This document shows positions 16,718 through 26,148 of a stretch of DNA of 64,000 nucleotides, piece after piece (within the stretch, counting starts at the first letter, position 1; each line of letters starts with the position of its first letter). The stretch covers positions 22,902 through 86,901 of the forward strand of contig JAZNKS010000028.1 in NCBI GenBank assembly GCA_045578725.1, given 5' to 3'. Under the pieces are notes generated by a model. It did no database searches. It had not been told where the DNA came from and worked only from the letters and a program-made list of their open reading frames with translations. Both the position numbers and the translations under genes were made by a program. Origin of the DNA: Flemingiibacterium sp045578725. Its GTDB lineage: Bacteria; Bacillota; Clostridia; Oscillospirales; CAG-272.

Positions 16718-17862
16718 TGCGTATCTCCCCCGAAAAGCACGGTTCGCTCTTTTGTTTCAAAATCCAGCTTCACGAGCGCACCGGCCTCCCGCAGATACGC
16801 CGCGCCGCCGGCAATCCGGCAGATTTCAGCGCCGTTCAGCTCCTCGGCTGTCAGTACGCATTCCCCGCCGCTTCCGTCATGGCGACAGCGATAGAGAGCG
16901 CCATCGATCATGGAGGTTTCCGTAATTTCGCCGAGCTTATAATAGTAGAGATACCCCTCGGTCACCTCCGCGAAGCCGGCAGCCTGAAGTCCGGGCAGCT
17001 CCGTGACACTTCCGTCGGCGCGGATGATGACGGCAACCCGGTTATAAACCGGCCGCCGATCCGCGTACGGGCCGTCAGCGCTCCCCGTGTATCCGAGCAG
17101 CTCGTCGGTCATTCTCACGCCGTACAGCACGCCCTCCTCGCGGTCGCAGAGCATCCCGCGCTGCTCAATATCGCAGAAGGCACCGAATGCCTTCCGGTCA
17201 CCGCCGTCAAGATCGGTGGTGTACCATTCCGAGCCGTGCTGCCAGAGAATCCGATCACCGAAGTATTCCACAATGGCATCCGGCTCGGTTTCGTCGGCCC
17301 GGCCGAGTACACAGAGCTGCCGTTTTTCCAGCGTTTCGGCATCCAGGCAGAACAGCACTTGATCGTAGCTTGCCAGATCCCCCTCCGGCTCTCCTTCGCG
17401 CAGGATATTCCGGCGGTAATACAGCCGCCCGCGATGAAGGGTGGGAAACGATCCCAGCTCCGCTTCCTCCAGGATCCGCTTTCTTGTCCCGTCCTCCAGA
17501 TCGTACACATACCACGGGTAGGTATAATTCTCCGTGTCAACGCCTTCATAAAAAAGCCGCGTGCCGTGAATCTCCGGCGTTGTGCCGACCATGAAGAAGG
17601 GGCATTCTTCCGTATCGTGGAAGCAGAGCGGATCCGAGCAGAGGGACGTCAGCGTGCCGGTTGTGACCGAGCAGCGCAGGACGGTATCCGCCGAAAAATA
17701 GAGATAGCCGTCATGATACGATAAAGCATCCTGAAGGCGGGGCCGCGCGATCGGTGTGTCGGAAACCGGATTATCACCGGATACTCCGGCCGGACTGCAG
17801 GAACCAAGCAGCAGAATCAGCGCCGCCCAAAGTACGATCATCCGTGTCATCCTGCGCATCAT
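16714..17862 (-). CDS. DPLC-motif beta-propeller-like lipoprotein 11
   Basis: The 382-aa protein has an arginine-containing n-region, a hydrophobic core and lipobox LLGSC (C22). The motif C-S-D-P-L-C-F-H with C87-P88 spans residues 75-88. Repeated blades read GYLYFSADTV, GRLYYRRNIL and GYLYYYKLGE. The first ATG overlaps the stop of the ABC ATPase gene by 4 bp, linking this lipoprotein to the transporter at the translational level. Function unknown; anchored outside the membrane. Confidence 0.85.
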   Translation of the reverse strand: MMRRMTRMIVLWAALILLLGSCSPAGVSGDNPVSDTPIARPRLQDALSYHDGYLYFSADTVLRCSVTTGTLTSLCSDPLCFHDTEECPFFMVGTTPEIHGTRLFYEGVDTENYTYPWYVYDLEDGTRKRILEEAELGSFPTLHRGRLYYRRNILREGEPEGDLASYDQVLFCLDAETLEKRQLCVLGRADETEPDAIVEYFGDRILWQHGSEWYTTDLDGGDRKAFGAFCDIEQRGMLCDREEGVLYGVRMTDELLGYTGSADGPYADRRPVYNRVAVIIRADGSVTELPGLQAAGFAEVTEGYLYYYKLGEITETSMIDGALYRCRHDGSGGECVLTAEELNGAEICRIAGGAAYLREAGALVKLDFETKERTVLFGGDTQ

Positions 17863-18752
17863 GCTCCCGTCCCCTCACCGAACACATGCAGATAATAATC
17901 CTCCAGCGTCGGCATGACCGTCTTCGCTCTCTCAGTCGGCATCGTCTCCGCCAGCACCCGCAATAATACCTCGCCCGTCTGTTCATCCCGGGCGATATTC
18001 GTCACGCGGAAGGCCTCCTGCATCGCCTGCACATCCGCTTCCGCACATGGCACCGACCAGACCCGGCCGTCGATCTTCTTCACCAGCTCATGGGGCGGCG
18101 CGTTGTCGACGATCACGCCTTTTTTGAGCATGATGATGTCCTTGGCGATGAACTCAATGTCCGGTACAACGTGCGTTGCGATCAGGACGATCTTGTTGAA
18201 CGCGATTTTCGAGATATAGTTGCGGATGGCGATGCGCTGTTTGGGGTCAAGTCCGGCTGTCGGCTCGTCGAGGATGAGGATTTCCGGATCGCCCAGCACC
18301 GCCTGCGCCAGCGTCAGCCGCTGCTTCATACCGCCCGAGAGCGCACCGATCCGGCGGCGCGGGACATCGTCCAGCTCCACAGCGGCGAGAATTTCGGGAA
18401 TCTGCCGCTGTGCCTCCTCCTTTGTCATGCCTTTGAGCGAGGCCATGTACCACATGAACCGCTCGACGGTGAAATTCGGATAGAGTCCGGGATACTGGGG
18501 CATGAAGCCCAGCTTTTCGCGGAACCGCACGCCCATATCAAGCACATTTTCGCTGACACCGGCTCCGTCCGTATAGGTAATCGCCCCCGCATCCGCTTTG
18601 AGATTATCGGTGAGGATATTCATCAGCGTGGATTTGCCCGAGCCGTTCGGGCCGAGCAGGGCGTAGATGCCCGCATCCAGAGTGGCGGTGAAGCCATCGA
18701 GCGCGCGGTTTGTGCCGTAGGATTTGGTGATATTTTGTATGGTAAGTGTCAT
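17859..18752 (-). CDS. ABC transporter ATP-binding protein of the lipoprotein operon
   Basis: The 297-aa protein has Walker A GPNGSGKST (about residues 34-42), signature LSGGM (about 138), Walker B LILDEPTAGLD (about 158) and the switch His in IATHVV. It resembles ATPases of ABC-2 type exporters. ATG at 18752 is chosen because AGGAGG lies 7 nt upstream; an earlier in-frame ATG at 18770 would place that ribosome binding site inside the coding region. The only permease in the operon lies eleven kilobases upstream, separated by nine lipoprotein genes, and is the probable partner. Confidence 0.92.
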   Translation of the reverse strand: MTLTIQNITKSYGTNRALDGFTATLDAGIYALLGPNGSGKSTLMNILTDNLKADAGAITYTDGAGVSENVLDMGVRFREKLGFMPQYPGLYPNFTVERFMWYMASLKGMTKEEAQRQIPEILAAVELDDVPRRRIGALSGGMKQRLTLAQAVLGDPEILILDEPTAGLDPKQRIAIRNYISKIAFNKIVLIATHVVPDIEFIAKDIIMLKKGVIVDNAPPHELVKKIDGRVWSVPCAEADVQAMQEAFRVTNIARDEQTGEVLLRVLAETMPTERAKTVMPTLEDYYLHVFGEGTGA

Positions 18753-18776
18753 GGTGATACCTCCTGACATTTCGTA

Positions 18777-20021
18777 TCATTCGAATTCATCGAATGTGTA
18801 TTCTCCGGTTTCCATATTATAGGCGGAAAATGCTGTGTTGCCTGCATACAGAATCCATTTATCGCAGATCACGATCCAACGGTATCCGGACACGGGATTG
18901 GCCGCTTTCTGTTCCTGCGTCTGCACCAGCCGGAGCGGTTTGCCGTCATGATCGCATTGCCAAAGTCCGTCATCAAACGTCAGATAGAGGTAACGATCGG
19001 TGATCCCGCCTTCCATCAGCGGATAGGCGTTGACCGTTTCGGGTACCTCGCCGAGAATTTCTTCTTCTCCGGTGATAAGATTCCGCTTGGTATAATACAG
19101 CCGGTAAAACGCGACCGTAACAGGGTCCCCGTTTTCATCGGTCATGGGGTTTCCCCGGCCGTCCATGGTCTGCCGAAACTCCACCGGATCACCGTCGCAT
19201 TTCCGGTAATAGCAGTAATCGCCGGCCCTCGCGGTATTGATGTAATAATAGGGATAGTGAAGCAGAGTCTTCTCACCGCTCACCCGATCAACCCGTGTTA
19301 CGCGATTGCTTTCGCCGATTCCTGTGTGATAATAACAGTACTGTTCGTCAATATCCTGCAGATTGCTGAAGCCATCCTCGGTCTGTTCGTAGGTATAAAG
19401 GATTTCCTCCGTTTTACCGAAGGAATCCGGCTTGGTCCGGCAGAGCAGACGGATGGTTTCGCCGGTCGGATTGTCGGCATGAAGCGGCCGAAAAACGCTG
19501 TAGTAGAGATACCCGTCCGAAAGAATCTCATGGAGGATATATCTTGAACCGTCATCCGGGATATCGAAAATTTTCCTGATACTCTGATCTTCGATGCGGT
19601 AGCGCAGGAACGAATAGTCGCGGACTTTCTTCATCTTTCTTCTGCCGTCAGTCGCTTCGGGCATCCACTCGGTTGTGCCGGTAATAAAGTAGACCGTCCC
19701 GTCATCCACCAGCCATTGATCGGAGCCGTTGGCAAAGACACATTCTTCTCCCCGGCACAGCGGATCGGCGCAGACACGCCCAAGGGTGCCGGTCACAGGA
19801 TTGAACCGGAAAAACAGGCTGTTTTCGCCCGGCAGCCAGAAATATACCATGTTATCAAACAGCCGCATACAGGACAGTGACGAATTATCCGGTGTAAAGA
19901 CCCGGTCAAAGCCGTCGATCGCCCTTTGCGGGAGTTCATCCGGATTCTTCGGCACAGCCGGCTGCTCGCCGCAGGAAGAGAGCAAAAGGAGTGTGATGAT
20001 GATGCCAAGCAGTTTCTTCAT
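18777..20021 (-). CDS. DPLC-motif beta-propeller-like lipoprotein 10 (His missing from motif)
   Basis: The 414-aa protein has an MKK signal and lipobox LSSC (C17). Its motif, C-A-D-P-L-C-R-G-E-E-C at residues 84-94, keeps all three cysteines but replaces the usual His by Arg-Gly, making it the one member lacking the His. Blades include MVYFWLPGENSLFFRF, TVYFITGTTEW and YLYYSVFRPL. It is 24 bp upstream of the ATPase gene. Function unknown. Confidence 0.85.
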   Translation of the reverse strand: MKKLLGIIITLLLLSSCGEQPAVPKNPDELPQRAIDGFDRVFTPDNSSLSCMRLFDNMVYFWLPGENSLFFRFNPVTGTLGRVCADPLCRGEECVFANGSDQWLVDDGTVYFITGTTEWMPEATDGRRKMKKVRDYSFLRYRIEDQSIRKIFDIPDDGSRYILHEILSDGYLYYSVFRPLHADNPTGETIRLLCRTKPDSFGKTEEILYTYEQTEDGFSNLQDIDEQYCYYHTGIGESNRVTRVDRVSGEKTLLHYPYYYINTARAGDYCYYRKCDGDPVEFRQTMDGRGNPMTDENGDPVTVAFYRLYYTKRNLITGEEEILGEVPETVNAYPLMEGGITDRYLYLTFDDGLWQCDHDGKPLRLVQTQEQKAANPVSGYRWIVICDKWILYAGNTAFSAYNMETGEYTFDEFE

Positions 20022-20030
20022 TGGTATTCC

Positions 20031-21206
20031 TCAATCATATACTTTTTCAACGGTAACCGTTCCGTTCGCACAGCGAATCAGACAATCATAACCGAAATCG
20101 TTATCTTCGTACTGTTTCCGGCCGTTCGATACCCGTGCCCGGATGCCGGATTCGGTTACAACACCGATCGCTACGGTATCCTCGGGATCAAAGTCATCCG
20201 ACAGAATATATTCCGTTATGCTGGTATCGTCGGGATCAATCCGGCAGAGCTTCTGCGTGGCCTTGACATAATAATCGTACGGTGCCGTCTCTCCGCCCGG
20301 TGCGCCTGTGGGCATCTCTTTTGTGCCGATATACACCGGCTCTGCCTGCTCGGTATACCAGATGCCGCCGCCGAAGGTGTAGCCGGACTTGCCCTCACAG
20401 ATTTGGGTAAAGCCGCCGTTTTCTTTTACATACAGCGTGCCGGAGGTCGTGAGCCATGTTTTTGTGCCGTAGACCACAACTTCAAAAAGCTTTCCCCTCT
20501 CTTCGGGAAGAACATTCTCCGTCAAGGCTCCTGTTTCGGGATTCATGATGTCGAGCTGTGTGACACCGTTATCATCATGGGTAACAAGATAATAATTTTC
20601 TCCGTCCGCATAGAATGCCGTTCCGATGGAAAGTTCCTCGTCAAGCACCGCTTCTGCCTTGCCGCCGTCCGTGGGAATCCGCATAAAGCGCGAGGACTGC
20701 ACATCCATGGAAACGTGTTCCTCCAGCGGATCGTAATTCTCGTTGTAATACCCCTGCTGGAAATACAGATACCCGTCCGCATACTGCATATAAACGGAGG
20801 AATTTCCCGTGGCATCGTAGGTATGGAGCAGTCTGAAGTCCGAGCCGTCGGGATTCACCGAGAAAATCTGCCGGTACATGATGCCGTTATCGGTCAGGAG
20901 CGGATTGAGGGCATTGAGATACAGCTTTTTTCCGTCTGTGACCACCGTTTTCTGCCACAGATTGGTCGAGGACGGACAAAGGCTGTCGGTGCTGTCATGG
21001 GTACACAGCGGATCGCGGCAGATTCCCTCCTTCACGCCGTCCCAGGCTGGATTCCACAGCTGGATATCCATTCCCGCGAAGTTATCGTAATAGGTATCGC
21101 CGAGCATACAGCCCTCTTCGGTGTTGATGTAATCCTGCACCGGTGGTTGTGCGCCGCAGGAGGTGAGAAGAAGTGCGCAAATTATGGCGCAGGAAAGCTT
21201 TTTCAT
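20031..21206 (-). CDS. DPLC-motif beta-propeller-like lipoprotein 9
   Basis: The 391-aa protein starts at ATG 21206 (GGGAG 8 nt upstream), giving an MKK signal and lipobox LLTSC (C17). The motif C-R-D-P-L-C-T-H with C77-P78 is at residues 63-78. It shares with lipoproteins 8 and 6 an early DYIN-like segment and a late YIGTKEMPTG-like segment, so these three form a subgroup. Blades include GYLYFQQGYYNENYD and NYYLVTHDDNG. Function unknown. Confidence 0.85.
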   Translation of the reverse strand: MKKLSCAIICALLLTSCGAQPPVQDYINTEEGCMLGDTYYDNFAGMDIQLWNPAWDGVKEGICRDPLCTHDSTDSLCPSSTNLWQKTVVTDGKKLYLNALNPLLTDNGIMYRQIFSVNPDGSDFRLLHTYDATGNSSVYMQYADGYLYFQQGYYNENYDPLEEHVSMDVQSSRFMRIPTDGGKAEAVLDEELSIGTAFYADGENYYLVTHDDNGVTQLDIMNPETGALTENVLPEERGKLFEVVVYGTKTWLTTSGTLYVKENGGFTQICEGKSGYTFGGGIWYTEQAEPVYIGTKEMPTGAPGGETAPYDYYVKATQKLCRIDPDDTSITEYILSDDFDPEDTVAIGVVTESGIRARVSNGRKQYEDNDFGYDCLIRCANGTVTVEKVYD

Positions 21207-21231
21207 AGTAGTATCTCCCATCTGAATGAAG

Positions 21232-22497
21232 TTACGGCTGTGCAGTCTGGAATGCTCCGCGGTATTCCATCATCCCGTCATCGGTCAGACGGAATTTGTA
21301 CACCCCGCCCGTGTAAGCATCGCCTGTATACGCCTTTTCGGGATTGTCGACACGCACAATGGCTATTCCGTCCGACAGTCCGAGAAAATCCGCACAGAAG
21401 CCGTCATCCGCATCGGGCAGAACCCATGTCTGCGAAGAAAAATCATCAAGATCAAACCGTGCAATACTGCCGTCGGTGAATTGGCAGAAATCGCAGAGAG
21501 CCTTTTCATCACCGTTCCCGGTCGGCATCTCCTTTGCACCGAAATAGGTGAATTCATACGGCTCATACCATACCGCACCGTCAGCAAAGACAATTCCCGT
21601 CAGGCTGCCGATACTGCCGACCAGCTTTTCATATGTCTGACCGTCAAAGCGGTAAACGGCGTAGGTCTGCAGGGTGACGGGCGTCGCATACTGCTCGGTT
21701 TTATTAGATTCCAGACAGATAAAATAGGTATTGTCTTCATACGCGGTGACATAGATCACAGGGCATCCATCGGGAATGATGCCTGTCTGAACCGCGCTGC
21801 CTGTCTTGCGGTCAATGATGTCAAGCGTGGAATTGCTGATCGAAAAGCCGTCAGCCATGTGGAGAATATAGTAATGGTTGTCATCGAGATAGAAACGATC
21901 CTCGGGAAGCAGTTTTCCGCTGTAGGCTTCCTCTGTTTTGCCGCTGTCGGTGTCGAGACGCATGATTTTTACATACTGATCCTGATTTCCCTTATGCGCG
22001 GAATCGTATTCGTCCTCATAAAAGCTCTGATAGTAGTACAGCCATCCGCCGCGCAGGTGGATAAACGGCTCTGCGGCATTGGTTGAATCGTAGGAAAGCA
22101 GACACTTCATACCGCTTCCGTCTGCGTTCATGGCAACGAGCCATTTCTCGTTTCGGTTCCATGTCCCGCCGTTCAGCGCGGAGAGAAAGCTCCTGCCGTT
22201 TGCGTAAATGCGTTCCCCGTCCGTGGCATACGCGGTAAAATCGAGATTGTAGCAGTCGGGACACACGCTGTCATTGCCGCTGTGGTCGCAGAGCGGGTCA
22301 TAGCAGAAGTGGTCGAGCACCGTTGGTGCATCGGCATGATAGCGCAGAAGTCCATGGGGCGTTGCCTCAAGAACCGTTTCACCCATCGAAAACGCACCGA
22401 AGTTGAGGGCGATGTTGGTATAGGAAGCAGGGGGATTTTGTGCGCCGCAGGAGGTAAGCAGAAGTAGTGCGGGCAGGAGTAATCCGGTCTTTTTCAT
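21232..22497 (-). CDS. DPLC-motif beta-propeller-like lipoprotein 8
   Basis: The 421-aa protein starts at ATG 22497, preceded by GAGGG placed just after the stop of the gene upstream. Lipobox LLTSC (C17). Motif C-Y-D-P-L-C-D-H with C79-P80 at residues 65-80, followed by one more Cys two residues on. Subgroup marks: TYFGAKEMPTG near residue 325, as in lipoprotein 9. Blades include GWLYYYQSFYEDEYD and HYYILHMADG. Function unknown. Confidence 0.85.
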   Translation of the reverse strand: MKKTGLLLPALLLLTSCGAQNPPASYTNIALNFGAFSMGETVLEATPHGLLRYHADAPTVLDHFCYDPLCDHSGNDSVCPDCYNLDFTAYATDGERIYANGRSFLSALNGGTWNRNEKWLVAMNADGSGMKCLLSYDSTNAAEPFIHLRGGWLYYYQSFYEDEYDSAHKGNQDQYVKIMRLDTDSGKTEEAYSGKLLPEDRFYLDDNHYYILHMADGFSISNSTLDIIDRKTGSAVQTGIIPDGCPVIYVTAYEDNTYFICLESNKTEQYATPVTLQTYAVYRFDGQTYEKLVGSIGSLTGIVFADGAVWYEPYEFTYFGAKEMPTGNGDEKALCDFCQFTDGSIARFDLDDFSSQTWVLPDADDGFCADFLGLSDGIAIVRVDNPEKAYTGDAYTGGVYKFRLTDDGMMEYRGAFQTAQP

Positions 22498-22504
22498 TTT
22501 TCCC

Positions 22505-23650
22505 TCATTCATAAATCTTGGCTTCGCCGGTCCGGGTGTCGATCACCAGCCTGCCGCCGCCGACGGGATCCAGCCGCGGCTGCATCGTGCCGTCCTCCCA
22601 TTCCCGCTCGGTCAGGATTCCGAGATCGCAGATCAGCCATCCGCCCCGGAATTTCATATCCATGCTCCGGAGGATATGGGAGTTGTCATCGTACACCGTC
22701 CGGGCCGACTTTCCATCAAGCTTGCAGGAATAAATCTTTCCGTCCACATTATCATAGACATCCCGGTCGCGCCAGAGATCAAAATACAGCTTCTTTGGAT
22801 TTTCGGCGGCCTTCGTGTAATAGATCCGATCCCCGCCGATCACGGCAAACAGGACATCCTCCAGCACCGTTTCGGATTTTCCCGTCTTCAATGAATACCG
22901 GTGAACATCGTAGGAGCTCTCCCGGAGCGTCCAGTAATAAATCCATCCCGACCCGATCGCGGAAAAATCGATATGGCCGAGCGCTTCCCCGGCATCGAAA
23001 AGGATCTCCCCGTTTGCGAAATCCGGATCCGTGCGGACAAGGCCGGTGTGAGCCCCGTCATGGGGCGACACACAGAGCGGCGCATACAGATAATCCCCGT
23101 CCTCATGAATCGGCAGAATCACTTCGTCCCGGTCGGACAGATCCTCATATTCCCCGGTCCGGTAGTTGACCCGGTAATAATAATCGGTAGTCCCGGACTC
23201 GCTGACATACTGCCAGTCGCCGGCCAGACTGTTTGCCGAGGATTTTGTGCCCTGCTCCATGGGCTCCAGCTTTGCGTACAGCTCCTTCACGGCACCGGAT
23301 TCCAGATCGTACACCCGGTACGCCTTGCCAAGATACTGCCCGTCCGGCTTTTTCTCGGCGATGTTGACCGAGAAATACATCTTACCGTCCCGGATGGCAA
23401 AAACCTGATTGTATCCCGCGAAGGGGCATCCGGCCGCCTCGGTGTGATCGCAGATCGGATCGGCGCAGGCCGGAAGTGTCGCCCCCGTGACGGGATTGAA
23501 GATTCCGACGGTCAGCACCCGCCCATCCGCCGTCTGCATCATGGATTCCGTCGGGACAAGATGCGAAAACGCATCCGTGCTTTCCTCCCCGCCGCAACCG
23601 GCGAGCAGAATCGCCGACGCCAGCAGGGCCGCTGTGATATATCGTTTCAT
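22505..23650 (-). CDS. DPLC-motif beta-propeller-like lipoprotein 7
   Basis: The 381-aa protein has lipobox LLAGC (C19). Motif C-A-D-P-I-C-D-H with C75-P76 at residues 62-76 (Ile replaces Leu). Blades include KMYFSVNIAEK, GDWQYVSESG and GSGWIYYWTLRE. The C-terminus RLVIDTRTGEAKIYE is like lipoproteins 12 and 13. The gap to the next gene is 7 bp. Function unknown. Confidence 0.85.
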   Translation of the reverse strand: MKRYITAALLASAILLAGCGGEESTDAFSHLVPTESMMQTADGRVLTVGIFNPVTGATLPACADPICDHTEAAGCPFAGYNQVFAIRDGKMYFSVNIAEKKPDGQYLGKAYRVYDLESGAVKELYAKLEPMEQGTKSSANSLAGDWQYVSESGTTDYYYRVNYRTGEYEDLSDRDEVILPIHEDGDYLYAPLCVSPHDGAHTGLVRTDPDFANGEILFDAGEALGHIDFSAIGSGWIYYWTLRESSYDVHRYSLKTGKSETVLEDVLFAVIGGDRIYYTKAAENPKKLYFDLWRDRDVYDNVDGKIYSCKLDGKSARTVYDDNSHILRSMDMKFRGGWLICDLGILTEREWEDGTMQPRLDPVGGGRLVIDTRTGEAKIYE

Positions 23651-23662
23651 GTGAGATTCTCC

Positions 23663-24802
23663 TTATTTTTCTTTATCCTGAACCGTAAGGCTGCCGTCCG
23701 CCTCCGGCTTCAGATTCACATAATCGTAGGTGAGCTTCAGCGCGCCGTAATCGTTGATTGCCGCCATAACAGTCCCGTTTGACACGCCCGCCGGCTCAAT
23801 CTTCAGATTCACATTTTCATGGCGGTACACCGTTTCCTCGCCTGTTGCAAGGTTGTGATGAATCAGCTCGCCTGTCCATGTGCGGATGAAATCATAAAGC
23901 GACATCCCCTTGCCGTCATAGCTCTCCTTGGAGCCGAGCAGGACAAATTCCTCAACGGGAAGCATTTTCGTGTACCAGACACCGTCCGTGTCCCAGACAT
24001 ACTGGTTAATATCGGTAACAACCGTTTCAAACTCCATGCCGTTCCACTTCCAGAGTGCGCGGCGGACGAACATGAACCGGCTGTTGATTTCATAATCATG
24101 CATATCGGTCATGCCGAGAAGGTAGACGTTTCCTTTGTGCAGAACAATACCGTCCGGGTCGGGTGTTGGCAGTTTGATTGTCTGCATTTCTTTGCTTTTA
24201 CGGTCGATTGCATAAAACTGTCCGTTGTCGGTGATGTAATAGTTCTCACCATCGGCAACGATCTCGGCGTAGGCAGAAAGCTCAATATCGAGAAAGGCTT
24301 CGGGATCACCTCCGTCACAGGGGACACGCATCGCCACGCCATAGGATTCGCTGTTCCGGTCTTCTGCATCACGGTACAGACCTTCGACGTAGTAGACATA
24401 TACCCCGTCGGTGGAAATATCCGTCACCAATCCGTCGCACATAGAGTATTCGCAGAGTGTTTTACGACCGCTGCCATCGAAGTTCAGAGAAGTGATCTGC
24501 GCCATCCGGCCATCGGTTTTGACATAAAGTCGCTCTCCGTCAGATACAACGGAAGATACCCTCGTCAGCTCCGCGCAGAATTCCCCCTCGGAATGAGTGC
24601 AGAGCGGATCCGAGCAGAGCGATTTTCCTTCGGGTGCCGCGCTCGAAAAGCGGCGCAGATCGGGGCCCCAGGCTTTATAGACCGTATCAGCGACCCTGCA
24701 GCCGCTTGTGGTATTGATGCAGGTATCGGGCACGGTATACAGAGAGCCGCATCCGGTAAGGACACAGCCGAGCAGAATCAGCAGGCAAATTCCTTTTATC
24801 AT
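23663..24802 (-). CDS. DPLC-motif beta-propeller-like lipoprotein 6
   Basis: The 379-aa protein has lipobox VLTGC (C18), with extra cysteines at 28 and 35 ahead of the motif C-S-D-P-L-C-T-H...C at residues 63-76 (no Pro after the last Cys). The subgroup segment VLLGSKESYDGKGMS links it to lipoproteins 8 and 9. Blades include VYVYYVEGLYRDAE and NYYITDNGQFYAID. It abuts the upstream gene with no gap. Function unknown. Confidence 0.85.
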   Translation of the reverse strand: MIKGICLLILLGCVLTGCGSLYTVPDTCINTTSGCRVADTVYKAWGPDLRRFSSAAPEGKSLCSDPLCTHSEGEFCAELTRVSSVVSDGERLYVKTDGRMAQITSLNFDGSGRKTLCEYSMCDGLVTDISTDGVYVYYVEGLYRDAEDRNSESYGVAMRVPCDGGDPEAFLDIELSAYAEIVADGENYYITDNGQFYAIDRKSKEMQTIKLPTPDPDGIVLHKGNVYLLGMTDMHDYEINSRFMFVRRALWKWNGMEFETVVTDINQYVWDTDGVWYTKMLPVEEFVLLGSKESYDGKGMSLYDFIRTWTGELIHHNLATGEETVYRHENVNLKIEPAGVSNGTVMAAINDYGALKLTYDYVNLKPEADGSLTVQDKEK

Positions 24803-26137
24803 TTATGGCGTAACCTCCATGCTTCCCTTCCAGCGGTAATCCATCCGGGAGCCCTGTGCCTGTCCTTCTTTTTTGAGCTCTTTCAGCCGATCGGGCTCAT
24901 AGAGCTTGAATTCGGCATACACCTTGCCGTCCTTCACACCGTACAGATTGACGATATCCGCACCGGAGCCGGTCAGGATATCCCGCGCCTCACCGGTTTC
25001 GGGATTCAGCTCCACCAGCCTGCCGCCGGTCATCGTGTAGAAATTGGTCATAATCGGCTTCGTGAGGCCCATATTCTTAATGATAAAGGGATTATCCTCC
25101 TCCCAGAGAAGGGATCCGAGATGCGAAAGCTCCAGCGGCACCAGATAGACAAGACCGCTGTCGGGATCAATCCAAAAGGTACTGGGGTCCGGCGCGGTGG
25201 TGGAGGGCAGACCGTATACCGGCCGATAAAGCTCCTCCGCTTCGGAGCTTCCGTCCAGCTTCCGGCGCATGAGCCGGAAAACATGGCCTCGTCCGTCCAG
25301 CACGGAGAATTCCTCGGCGATCTCGACGTCCGGTTTATCGCCCTCGGCCGTCTGCTTTTCGTCCGTCATTTCAAGCCACCAGACATAGCCGCCCCGGATT
25401 ATTCCCCGGCCCTCGATCGGAACCGGCTCGAGCTTTGAAAAATCCTTCCCCGTCCGGTACAAGCCGGAGGTGCCGGACACATACAGGCCGCTTTCGTCCA
25501 CGCCCGCCAGCCGCCAGTTCTCCCGATCGGGATCCTCCAGCAAAACCGTCAGCGAGCCGTTCTTTTCCAGCCGGCAGATGCTTCCGCCGTACTGGGTGAT
25601 TTTTCCCTTTTCGTCGGTATGCTCCGATGGAAGGGAGAGATAGGTCTCGCCTGCGTACCGCCAGAAGGGCAGCGTCAGCGCTTCGCTTTCCTCCAGATAG
25701 ACCGTCTTCTTTCCGCTTTCCAGATCGAGCTTGTGCAGCTGGAGGAACCGATCCGCCATGCCGTCGGCCCGCTCCTTATAGCCCCAGGCCGTGAACCAGA
25801 CCTCGCCCCCGTCCACTAACACCTGCCCGCGATCCGTTTCAAAGGTGATGGCCGGGCATTCGCTGTAGATATACTGATCCCCGTCATGCAGGCAGAGCGG
25901 ATCGGTGCAGAGTACATTCTGCGTACCGGCGGCAAGATTCAGATAGGACAGATAACCGTTATCGTGAAAATAAAGCCGTCCGTCCGCCATAAAGCTTGCG
26001 GATGCCGCTAAAAGCTCGCCCTCCCGTTCAAAAGCGGGGGCATCTTCGACCGGATTCTTTTCGGGAATATCCCCGCTCCCGCATCCCGCAATCGTCATCG
26101 CCGCCAGAAGCGCGGCGGCCAGCATCCGTTTTTTCAT
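24803..26137 (-). CDS. DPLC-motif beta-propeller-like lipoprotein 5
   Basis: At 444 aa this is the longest member. Lipobox IAGC (C19); motif C-T-D-P-L-C-L-H at residues 77-84 with a longer spacer before C94-P95. The C-terminal segment (ILTGSGADIVNLYGVKDGKVYAEF, in pieces) resembles the tails of lipoproteins 3 and 2, so these three form another subgroup. Blades include GRLYFHDNGYLSYLN and GLYVSGTSGLYRTG. Function unknown. Confidence 0.85.
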   Translation of the reverse strand: MKKRMLAAALLAAMTIAGCGSGDIPEKNPVEDAPAFEREGELLAASASFMADGRLYFHDNGYLSYLNLAAGTQNVLCTDPLCLHDGDQYIYSECPAITFETDRGQVLVDGGEVWFTAWGYKERADGMADRFLQLHKLDLESGKKTVYLEESEALTLPFWRYAGETYLSLPSEHTDEKGKITQYGGSICRLEKNGSLTVLLEDPDRENWRLAGVDESGLYVSGTSGLYRTGKDFSKLEPVPIEGRGIIRGGYVWWLEMTDEKQTAEGDKPDVEIAEEFSVLDGRGHVFRLMRRKLDGSSEAEELYRPVYGLPSTTAPDPSTFWIDPDSGLVYLVPLELSHLGSLLWEEDNPFIIKNMGLTKPIMTNFYTMTGGRLVELNPETGEARDILTGSGADIVNLYGVKDGKVYAEFKLYEPDRLKELKKEGQAQGSRMDYRWKGSMEVTP

Positions 26138-26148
26138 GTGCTCTCCTT

